NCBI GenBank assembly: GCA_003024985.2
Contig: PXIH01S0050130.1
Strand: one strand, 5' to 3'
Length of the DNA stretch: 10,070 nucleotides
Source: Euperipatoides rowelli
Taxonomy: Eukaryota > Onychophora > Udeonychophora > Euonychophora > Peripatopsidae
A model generated the notes under the pieces. That model ran no database searches. It had not been told where the DNA came from and saw nothing but the letters and a program-made list of their open reading frames with translations. Both the position numbers and the translations under genes were made by a program. Below, piece by piece: positions 1 to 6,289 of the stretch (the first letter of the stretch is position 1; each line of letters begins with the position of its first letter).

Positions 1-1
1 C

Positions 2-131
2 CATTATATATCACAGCTCTGCTGGTTCATTATATATCACAGCTCTGGTGGCCCATTATATATATCAAAGCTCTGGTGGTCCATTATATATCATAGCTCT
101 GGTAGTCCATTATATATCATTAGTCTCCATT
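2..131. repeat. 26-bp tandem repeat, about five copies
   Basis: A unit of about 26 bp beginning cattatatatcacagctctg recurs with starts at 2, 28, 54, 82 and 108, followed by a partial unit at 128. Spacings are 26, 26, 28 (an extra TA) and 26 bp, then a shortened 20-bp step. Copies differ by single substitutions such as cac/caa/cat and ctg/ggt. The array runs off the left edge, so its real length is unknown. It is a minisatellite. It may lie inside or beside the LTR of copia element A, since that LTR's outer end cannot be placed. An open frame crossing it (48-305) shows no protein similarity and is not treated as a gene. Confidence 0.9.
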
Positions 132-454
132 TTGTTTTTTACTGGAGTGTATCACATTGACGGTTGTAAAAGCTTGTCAATATTTATTAAATACTTGATT
201 AGTATTATAGTCACTTATAAATTGGATTTTTTAATATATAAGTATAACAGTGGAACATATCCATTATTGATTTTTTCATTAATATTTGGTGATAAAACAA
301 AATAGTCAATAGTAATTAAATAATTTATAACAAGATAAAATTATTAATTAGTTGTAAGTTATGATTACTTGATAAATGCTGAATCTGTTAATGTCAATAC
401 ATCACATGGTTCATTATATGAAGATACCTTATATGCAGTAATTATATTTCAACA
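132..454 (-). repeat. 3' LTR of copia element A (inner edge sure, outer edge unknown)
   Basis: On the minus strand the LTR begins TGTTGAAATATAATT at 454, directly after a polypurine tract, which is where a copia LTR should begin with TGTT. The sequence to the left is AT-rich and non-coding. The terminal ...CA end could not be fixed, so the LTR may stop inside the range or continue into the 26-bp array. No good second copy exists in the window to define it. A short resemblance to 2725-2745 is described among the findings. Confidence 0.6.
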
Positions 455-465
455 TTCCCCCTTAA
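455..465 (-). promoter_or_regulatory. Polypurine tract of copia element A
   Basis: On the minus strand this reads TTAAGGGGGAA and is followed immediately by TGTTG. This is the usual arrangement of the plus-strand primer and 3' LTR start in Ty1/copia elements. Copia element B in the same window has nearly the same tract (ATTAAGGGGGAA then TGTT), which supports both calls. Confidence 0.8.
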
Positions 466-479
466 TTACTATAATGCTA

Positions 480-1490
480 TCACTTAAATAAATTATCAGT
501 AAGTCCATCTTTGGCTGCTATTACCTTTGTCAATCTCGTAGATCTTCTTAGGTGACTTTGAACTTCTATTGGTCTATCATCTGTTAGATTCTGGTCTGTG
601 AGTATTTCAATATCAGTTTTGTTTGCTGTCCCTTCGCCTCTCTTTTACCTGTGGGTCTTTTGTGTCGGTGTCATCCAAATTTACACTTATTGCGTTAACT
701 TTACGACTCCTGGTATCCATATCCTATATGACTTTACACCCTGGCCATATCCCACCATATAACCTGGGATAGAATTGTCTCCAAGTTTTCCTCGTAGTCC
801 TCAAGGTATGTGAGCATAAGCCTTCTGACCGAATATTTTCATGTGACCTAATGAAGATTGATGACCAAACCACAGTTCATGTGGAGTACACTGTAGTTTT
901 GAGTGTTTAAATAAATTGAGGAAGGGTGAGGATGGCTTCTCCCAATAGAAACTGTGGTAAATCACTGTTCTTAATCATACGTGTCATGTCTAGCAAAGTA
1001 CGGTTCTTATATTCTGATTTGCCATTCTGCTTGGGGTCATTAACAGTTTTTTGATGTATGATCCCATTTTGTTTAAGAAAGACTGCAATTAGACTCCCAA
1101 CCCTCCCCCCCCCCACCATCAGACCTTAGTATCTCTGGCATGCATCCAAAGTGGTTGTTTCCCTTCATTATAAAATACACAATATGTTTGGCTGCTTCTG
1201 ATTTTAATCACATGAGATAAACCTCAGTGTAATTAGTCGAGTCGTCGGTGATAGTCAAAAAATAATGGTATCCTCGGACTGTACAGGGTCTGATTGGTCC
1301 AAACACATCTGTGACCAACTTTCCCCAATTGGCAAGGCTTGCAAATAAATTCATTTCTGCAATTTTTGATGTGTAGGTCCTTTACCAATCTATTTTGGTG
1401 CATTTCTTGATACCTTGTAAATCTCAGTGGCCAAATTTTTGATGCCATGAGTGTATACACAAAGCAGTTTTTCAGGGTTATTTTTAACTG
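480..1490 (-). pseudogene. Copia integrase remnant (GAG-pre zinc region, DDE core, C-terminal region)
   Basis: The GAG-pre-integrase region is visible at about 1320-1460, with the zinc pair CKPCQLGK (CxxC at 1332-1343). The catalytic core follows: first Asp in LVTDVFGP (Asp at 1307-1309), then LTITDDSTNY, second Asp in LRSDGGG (1118-1120), and Glu in PKQNGKSEYKNRT (1012-1014). Asp and Glu are about 35 residues apart, as expected for D,D35E. The C-terminal region reads IFGQKAYAHIP, GYMVGYGQGVKSYRIW (about 720-835) and a tail RRSTRLTKV ending at a stop at 480-482. Damage: about 20 residues missing after CQLGK, stops after TEVYLM and after AHIP, and a frame change in a run of ten G (1105-1114 as C on plus) between the second Asp and the Glu. 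The enzyme would have inserted element cDNA into host DNA; it cannot be made here. Confidence 0.85.
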
Positions 1491-1554
1491 ATTTAAGAAT
1501 AGAAGTTTTTCCTTCTGTTTCCTTCTGCTATTTTGAAATCTTTATATATGGCAC

Positions 1555-1880
1555 ACATATCAACACCAAAATACATAGTTACCCTGCCTTGCACAAGGCA
1601 TTCACAGAAAATTTTATTTGGGATTAGGCACCAGTAATACATGGTATAAAATTAATTCATTTTCTACATTGTTAGACTTAATCGTTAATTTGCTTTTACC
1701 TTCAAAATTTGATGTTAGTGATTCTCCGTTTGAAGTCAATATTTTAATAGTATTATTGGTAGTTTTCAGATTGTAAATCAAATCTTGGTTGTTGGTCATA
1801 CAAGCTGTGGCCCCGGAATCAAAATGACACATGTATCCATAGATAAGGTATTTACTATCCCAGACATTTCCCATTCTTGG
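1555..1880 (-). pseudogene. Copia aspartic protease remnant
   Basis: An open stretch carries CHFDSGATACMTNN. DSGAT (1806-1820) is the active-site motif of retrotransposon aspartic proteases, and the catalytic Asp (codon 1818-1820) is intact. About 55 residues later ENELILYHVLLVP matches the family's conserved flap-to-C-terminal segment (usually L.NVLYVP.L). The family normally continues with a further conserved segment (NLLSV...KG). Here the frame stops just after VPNPK at 1614 and only blurred traces remain. The domain sits between the zinc knuckle and the integrase zinc region, as in copia polyproteins, where it would cut the polyprotein. No start codon of its own is expected. Confidence 0.82.
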
Positions 1881-2045
1881 CTTAGGCCAAGTTCTTCTTC
1901 AGCTTTAGGATACTTATATAAATCAGGTGCAATGGGTTGATTACATGAAAAATTTGCTTGGTTGGGACAATGTTCTTGTCTTCTGGTGGCTTGTCTATCT
2001 AAATTGTTCAAGTGATTTTCTATGGTAGGTATCGTGGGACACAGA

Positions 2046-2084
2046 GCAGTTTCTTCTGTGTCCCTCTTTACCGCAAGCAGGACA
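2046..2084 (-). pseudogene. Gag CCHC zinc knuckle, one residue short
   Basis: The minus strand reads CPACGKEGHRRNC, the nucleic-acid-binding zinc knuckle at the C-terminal end of copia Gag. The usual spacing is CX2CX4HX4C. Here it is CX2CX4HX3C, so one residue is missing between His and the last Cys, which is probably decay. It lies between the Gag capsid region (right) and the protease (left), as expected. Confidence 0.75.
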
Positions 2085-2693
2085 TACTATAGGATTGTGT
2101 TTTCCTTTTTTTCTGTTCACATAGCCAAATCATTTATAGCAGGAGTTAAGTCTTGTTTTTCATGTCAAATTGTTTCATCATGTAACCTTTCAGCCACATA
2201 ATCTACCTTTAGGTCCCCTTCATCCCTGGTCTCTAATGTAGTAATCATTTGGCAGTCCGCAGAGCATGATTGCGGCTAGGCGATTGTCCTTTACCGTTTC
2301 CCCTATTGATCTAAAATGTTCATTTAACTCCATTATGGTGCCTATGTAGTCTGCCATGTTACTAAAATGTTCATAGCATGAGCCATAGTTTTTTTAAGAG
2401 AAATAATTTACTGGTTAAACCCTTGTTTGTTTTTAGCCTTGAGACTATTCCATACATCTTTTGCTCTCCTACAGTTAGTGATTCCTACCAGTATTTTGTC
2501 CACAAGTGTGAGCCCTATAGTTGCCTTGGCGCTCTCATCATGTGTCTCCCATTCCTCTGTTATAGGACTAGGTGTCTCTTTAACTATTGCTGACCATAAT
2601 TTTTCTTTTTGTAGGATCATTTGTAGCTTTATTTGCCAGAGGAATTAGTTATTGCCTGATAACTTTGGTTACTGTATATCCTTTCATTTCCAT
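2085..2693 (-). pseudogene. Copia Gag remnant (UBN2-type capsid region)
   Basis: A possible start ATG lies at 2691-2693 (MEMKGYTV). After a frame change the N-terminal motif KLSGNN appears, interrupted by a stop (2645-2647) where this family usually has an aromatic residue. A clear open stretch at 2408-2620 follows: EKLWSAIVKE, an acidic and alanine-containing segment, and AKDVWNSLKAK. These match the copia Gag (UBN2) pattern W..I...W..D..A...I...L...I....A...W..L. Further on, ETRDEGDLKVDYVAERL (about 2190-2245) resembles the family's LE.RPE..LTLE.V...L segment, reached after another frame change near 2250. Gag would form the particle that packages the RNA. Several stops and frame shifts make it a pseudogene. 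Confidence 0.78.
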
Positions 2694-3307
2694 AATATAA
2701 TGTGCTGTTGATTAACATTAATATGCAGTGGTGAGAGCTTGTCACATAATTTGATGAAAAACGCTGGTGATTAGAGACACTAGAATTGTTTATAAATTAA
2801 CACATTTGCTGCATATAACTCAAATCCGAATCAACGCAAACTTTCACAATATGCTGATGACTCGAATCTGAGTGCATTGTGTTTCAAGCTTCAAAATGCA
2901 AATATGAATTGGGCAACAGTGTTAAACCTTTTTTTATTATTTAGGCACATAAAATAGGAAATAAAAAAACATATTTCTGGATCGTTTGAAATTTTCTTTA
3001 ATTTTGGGGTAACAGCGATATTTTCAAAATTTATCAAGCGATTGTGAAATTTTGACTTCAGGTAGTGTAATACAAATATTATAAAACATTTAGGAATAAA
3101 CTTATACATTTTTAAAATCAGAATTTAATGCAGATTTCAAAAAACAAAACAAAAAAAATTCTATCTCTACGGACAGAAAAACAGCAATGGAAAATGTAAG
3201 ATGAACTGGCTTTTTTTTTATAGCCGACATTTAGAAAAAAAAAATCATAAAAAAAAACTGTTTGTTGGAAATCATTTTTTTAATATATTAAAATTTCTGA
3301 AAAAAAA
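2694..3307. other. Unassigned AT-rich spacer with long A and T runs
   Basis: No coding similarity was found. The part next to Gag (2694-2900) should hold the 5' untranslated region, primer-binding site and 5' LTR of element A, but no clear tRNA-complementary site or TG...CA LTR is visible there. From about 3120 to 3307 the sequence is low-complexity, with A runs at about 3232-3242, 3249-3257 and 3301-3310 and T runs at 3211-3219 and 3276-3282. A minus-strand open frame at 2891-3109 shows no similarity to any family I know and is probably chance. Confidence 0.6.
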
Positions 3308-3410
3308 AATCAAATTTGACATATGATATCAGTTGATGTTGATACAATCATTTTTTAGGCATGTTATCTGTTATACTATATATTTTTCTCATACCGGTAC
3401 ATCAATGAAT

Positions 3411-3416
3411 AATAAA
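3411..3416 (+). promoter_or_regulatory. LTR polyadenylation signal AATAAA
   Basis: AATAAA lies inside the 5' LTR of element B, about 30 bp after an AT-rich TATA-like stretch, and is conserved in the right LTR copy (8922-8927). A signal in this place would serve R/U5-type polyadenylation of the element's RNA. Function is inferred from position and conservation only. Confidence 0.4.
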
Positions 3417-3729
3417 AGTTTATTTATCTTTTTTTTTTTTTTTGGCTTTCTTCGCCAATACCCCACCTGACGGCTAAGGCAAATCGTATTCAGGAAACTA
3501 TTTATATTATTTACACTATTTAAAGTATCTATGATTTCAATACTGACGGCCCGCTATTTTACAACTGGTAGTTCAGACGATATCATATCTACATGTCATA
3601 TAACTTCATTGCATTACACAAGCAGTGGAACATAACTTCGAAAGATAAGAACTACTGGGTTGAAAGCACCTTGTTTCTTTCCATCTTCCAGAAAAAAAGA
3701 CAGATTGAAAGCGAGGCCGGACAGCTCAA

Positions 3730-3740
3730 GCCACGAACCC
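3730..3740 (-). promoter_or_regulatory. B-box-like Pol III promoter element of the SINE
   Basis: The minus strand reads GGGTTCGTGGC, close to the tRNA B box GGTTCGANNCC, with one mismatch at the conserved A. It starts about 50 bases downstream of the innermost A box, somewhat further than in an ordinary tRNA gene. Confidence 0.6.
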
Positions 3741-3783
3741 TGGTCGCTAGCTTGGGCTTATACCAAGAATACGAAGCAGCGCA

Positions 3784-3873
3784 GCTCAACCCACTGCGCC
3801 ACTGCCCCTTGGCCCTCAACCCACTGCGCCACTGCCCCTTGGCCCTCAACCCACTGTGCCACTGCCCCTTGGC
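3784..3873 (-). repeat. 30-bp tandem triplication carrying three A boxes
   Basis: The plus-strand unit ctcaacccactgcgccactg plus ccccttggcc repeats three times at an exact 30-bp period. A-box cores lie at 3790-3801, 3820-3831 and 3850-3861 on the minus strand. The first two are identical (TGGCGCAGTGGG); the outermost has one change (TGGCACAGTGGG, a G to A on the minus strand). The near identity suggests recent duplication in the source copy or after insertion. Confidence 0.92.
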
Positions 3874-4142
3874 TTTATTTATCTTTCTACATCATCAAAT
3901 CTTATCTGTGAATGTATTAATTCAGCCTACACATATTCAATACAATAAGTATTTATTATTGTTTTGCTAATTCTACCAACTTCACTGATTTATTTAGTTA
4001 ATGTATTGTTACATCTCTCTCATCTCTATATTCCACTGTCTTGTCAGGTAATCAATATTTCAACTTCTGATTGCTTGATATCTCGCTTACCTGTGCGTAT
4101 TTGGCTACCCATTTAATATCCACCCCTGGCCAATAACCAACA

Positions 4143-4156
4143 GGTTATGGGCCCAG
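4143..4156 (+). promoter_or_regulatory. Primer-binding site of copia element B (initiator tRNA-Met, internal)
   Basis: GGTTATGGGCCCAG follows directly on the LTR end ...AACCAACA. It is complementary to the anticodon stem-loop of animal initiator tRNA-Met (CTGGGCCCATAACC), not to its 3' CCA end. Drosophila copia is known to prime from a cleaved half of this tRNA at such a site, so the same mode is inferred here. The position fixes both the LTR end and the element's orientation. Confidence 0.88.
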
Positions 4157-4212
4157 GTGAACATGAGACTACAAACACGTAAAAAAGAGGGGCCCGGAAA
4201 CTGATTCCAAAC

Positions 4213-4636
4213 ATGACTATATCTGAAACATTCTCAGGAGCCACAAGTCACGTGTGCCACCAATATTCCACAACTGGTGACCTACAACCGAGCAGAGAAG
4301 ATAACCACATCCACTGAAAACTATTTGATGGCCATGGGGGATGGAGACATACTTATATACGCCCCAAGAGAAAATGAGTACACCACCATTGAACTGCAAA
4401 ACATAATGTACGTACTGGATCTACATGTCAACTTGGTCTCAATTCCCATGATAGACAAAAAGGGATACTCTGTGCAATGCTACAGAAACAGAATAACGGT
4501 GTCCGACGACAAACTGGTGATGGAGGGATACAGAAAACAGGGCCAATATGTCAACATAAGCAATAAACCTCACAAGATGAACAATGAGGTACATGTCACA
4601 TCCTCAGAGTATACTATTAACGATTGGAATCTATAA
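4213..4636 (+). pseudogene. Copia protease remnant, active-site Asp lost
   Basis: SGATSHVCH is read at 4234-4260. In this family the motif is DSGATSHVC, and the codon just before Ser is TTC (Phe, 4231-4233), so the catalytic Asp is missing. After a frame change near 4265-4290 an open stretch continues with MAMGDG, a segment ELQNIMYVLDLHVNLVSI (usually L.NIMYVP.L..NLISI) and KKGYSVQCYRNRITV, the normal C-terminal part of copia proteases. It ends at a stop at 4634-4636. No Gag lies upstream: the primer-binding site is only about 75 bp away. RT sequence starts immediately downstream, in another frame, so integrase has been deleted at this junction. Confidence 0.8.
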
Positions 4637-5640
4637 AATCCCAACCCAAAACAGTAGAAGACCTTGAAAGAATGAACCACACCGAGAAGGCTGTATGGTT
4701 AAAATCCATGAAAGAAGAAGTGGACAACTTCCACATAAGTCACACCTGGACACCCTCAGCTCCTCCGGCAGGAATAGCACCTATACAAACTTGATGGACC
4801 GTCAAAGTCAAGAAGGACAATCATGCCAACATCTCTAAAGTAAGAGCCAGACTAGTAGCAAAAGGCTATGAACACGACTACCGACATCAGTACGGTGAGA
4901 TATACGCACCGGTGATCAAACCAGTTACTCTCTGAACTATGATGGTCATGGCCACAACTAACAATATGAAGATAAGACACCTCGATGTCAATTCAGCCTT
5001 CCTATATGGGAAACTTAAGGAAAAACTGTACATATATGCTCCGAAATCTCCATCCGGGATGTTCAAACCACACAGGACTTTCAAGCTCCGTGTGGCCATC
5101 TATGGATTAAAGCAAGCAGCACACAAATGGCATTCCAGACTTAAGGACCTATTGCTCGAGCTCACTTTCACCCAACGAGGCAGATCTATGTCTCATCAAC
5201 AAGACATCTGACAAAGGCAGATACTTGATCACACACGTGGACGATATACTAATTATAAGTTCATCAGAAGAGGAAATTAACTCAATCATCTCTCTCCTAC
5301 GAAAAGAGTATCGTACTCTATCAAGGTTCTGGGAAAGATCAAAAATTACCTGGGTATCAACTTCAAAAGATATAAGAACCCACCCCGGTACACTATGGAC
5401 CAACCACACAAAATAAAAATGCTAGGAAAAGGGAAAGGCCTGCCTGCATCTCATCCTGAAAAAACACCCATGGTAGCAGATTACTTGAAAGACAAGCAAC
5501 AAGGACAATCTGAAAAAAATCAAGGATATCAAAACATATCAGAGCATACTAGGAGATTATGTACCTGGCCAACACCTCCAAACCTGATGTGTCTCTCACT
5601 GCAGGAATCCGCGGAAGAAGTGCACATTCTCTAACTCTCA
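4637..5640 (+). pseudogene. Copia reverse transcriptase remnant (RVT_2)
   Basis: RT motifs occur in order: WLKSMKEEVDNF (usually W..AM..E...L), WTVKVKKD, KVRARLVAKGYEHDYRHQYGE (about 4837-4900), LDVNSAFLYGKL with the first catalytic Asp at 4984-4986, IYGLKQAAHKWHSRL at 5098-5142, then ITHVDDILI (HVDD 5234-5245) after a frame change at about 5176. The thumb and connection region is spread over two frames (NYLGINF near 5350, then 5395-5634, with a YQSILGDYV segment). In-frame TGA stops occur at 4792-4794 and 5-kb-side 4933-4935, both at places where the family has Arg. The YVDD motif reads HVDD. The enzyme would copy element RNA into cDNA; at least three frame breaks make this a pseudogene. Confidence 0.88.
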
Positions 5641-6252
5641 CAGACTGGAAGGCATTACTAAAAACAAGGAACTATCTAAAACACATGCCACACCACCAAT
5701 TGGTCCTAGGCAATCTAGAAGATCAAGATCTCGTCTAATTTACTGACTTGGATTGAGGGGGGTGATCCCACCACTAAATGTTCTACCAGTGTGGGTTGCC
5801 ACCAGTACAGGGTAGTCTGGTATCCTGGTCCAGCCTGAGACAGAAATGTGTAACCCTATCTACAGCAAAGGCAGAGTATATGTCAGCCGTAGACATCCAA
5901 ATAAACTCTGTGTATACACAGATTGCTATGGGAACTGGGATTGCCGATAGAACTAAGATATGACAATCAGAGCGCCATCTCCATAGCCAGTTCACTAAAA
6001 AACACTTCCAGAACCAAGCACATCGAGATCAAAACCCACTACATTAGAGAGCTCATAGATTAAGGAAAAATAATGCTAATCTACTGCAATACCGAGGACA
6101 TGTTAGCAGACCTCTTCACTAAACCAGTGGCTCACTCCAGGCACCTAATGCTCACCAAGATAACAGTAGGACACAAGTTCCTGAACATTGCATCTAAATC
6201 AAAACCAGAATATGAACCCCAAGACTGGTTCACCAACAACCAATACTCCTAA
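5641..6252 (+). pseudogene. Copia RNase H remnant and polyprotein C-terminus
   Basis: The domain begins near a degraded FTDLD..GG (about 5738-5760, normally the DADWAGD segment with the first acidic residue), where a TGG-to-TGA change and a frame change in a G run break it. SWSSLRQKCVTLSTAKAEYMSAV follows at about 5827-5890 and keeps the Glu of AEY. After another frame change, LLWELG, YDNQSAISIA (Asp retained), RTKHIEIKTHYIRELI, and TEDMLADLFTKPV run to the terminal stop at 6250-6252, with one TAA after ELID at 6060-6062. These are standard Ty1/copia RNase H motifs, and the order and end position next to the polypurine tract are normal. RNase H would remove the RNA strand after reverse transcription. 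Confidence 0.87.
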
Positions 6253-6279
6253 GAAGACCTTGAATATGACAATGAACAT

Positions 6280-6289
6280 TAAGGGGGAA
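6280..6289 (+). promoter_or_regulatory. Polypurine tract of copia element B
   Basis: TAAGGGGGAA lies 28 bp after the terminal stop and is followed by TGTTAAAAGC at 6290, the standard LTR start. It closely matches the tract of element A. Confidence 0.82.

Larger units (their letters stand above)
132..2693 (-). mobile_element. Ty1/copia-type retrotransposon A, decayed, lacking RT and RNase H
   Basis: Read on the minus strand, the order is gag (from about 2693), CCHC zinc knuckle, aspartic protease, GAG-pre-integrase zinc region, integrase core and integrase tail, then a polypurine tract and an LTR start. Protease before integrase is the Ty1/copia gene order. Reverse transcriptase and RNase H, which should follow integrase, are absent: only about 14 bp separate the integrase tail stop (480-482) from the polypurine tract. 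Stops and frameshifts occur in every domain, so the copy is dead. The 5' LTR and primer-binding site were not found with confidence to the right of 2693. The left limit given is the edge of the tandem array and is a guess. Confidence 0.82.
3432..3873 (-). mobile_element. tRNA-derived SINE with a triplicated 5' head
   Basis: On the minus strand the element begins at 3873 with GCCAAGGGGCAGTGGC. It carries RNA polymerase III promoter boxes and ends at 3444 in GGCGAAGAAAGCC followed by a 12-15 base A tail (T run 3429-3443 on plus). It is about 430 bp plus tail. The head holds three 30-bp copies, each with an A box (TGGCGCAGTGGG or TGGCACAGTGGG), and a B-box-like GGGTTCGTGGC lies at 3730-3740. The rest of the body matches no SINE family that I recognise. 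A target-site duplication and an empty site in the right LTR copy prove insertion into the LTR. It has no protein and depends on LINE enzymes. The open frames that cross it (3593-3970 plus, 3652-3849 minus) are by-products. Confidence 0.85.
3419..3886. repeat. 13-bp target-site duplication flanking the SINE
   Basis: TTTATTTATCTTT occurs at 3419-3431 on the left, merging into the T run, and at 3874-3886 on the right. The right LTR copy has the motif only once, at 8930-8942, which is the empty site. A duplication of this length beside a poly(A) tail is typical of LINE-driven (target-primed) insertion. Confidence 0.9.
3308..4142 (+). repeat. 5' LTR of copia element B, split by a SINE
   Basis: Outside the inserted SINE, this stretch repeats at 8802-9202 in the same orientation. 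The shared blocks begin near atcaaattt.acatat and continue through atatcagttgatgttgatac, ataataaaagtttatttatc and onward to ccaataaccaaca. The block after the SINE (3874-4142, 269 bp) differs from 8930-9202 by about a dozen substitutions and two small indels by eye. The upstream block lacks roughly 30 bp present at about 8848-8880. The end at 4142 is set by the adjoining primer-binding site. The true 5' start is unclear, because the LTR start after the polypurine tract (TGTTAAAAGC at 6290) is not plainly found here. Confidence 0.82.

Noticed and set aside
1-131. CRISPR array reading of the tandem repeat
   Set aside because: There are no unique spacers; the units are contiguous, and the rest of the window is eukaryotic retrotransposon DNA.
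48-305. 85-codon hydrophobic open frame at the left edge
   Set aside because: It begins within the tandem repeat and runs through AT-rich LTR sequence; such sequence gives Ile/Leu/Tyr-rich frames by chance and no motif is present.
2891-3109. 72-codon minus-strand open frame
   Set aside because: AT-rich chance frame with no motif and no match to the Gag region next to it.
3593-3970. 125-codon open frame with repeated NPLRHCPLAL
   Set aside because: It is the reverse side of the SINE's 30-bp triplication and runs on into LTR sequence. A 30-bp period is a multiple of three, so the repeat keeps its frame by arithmetic.
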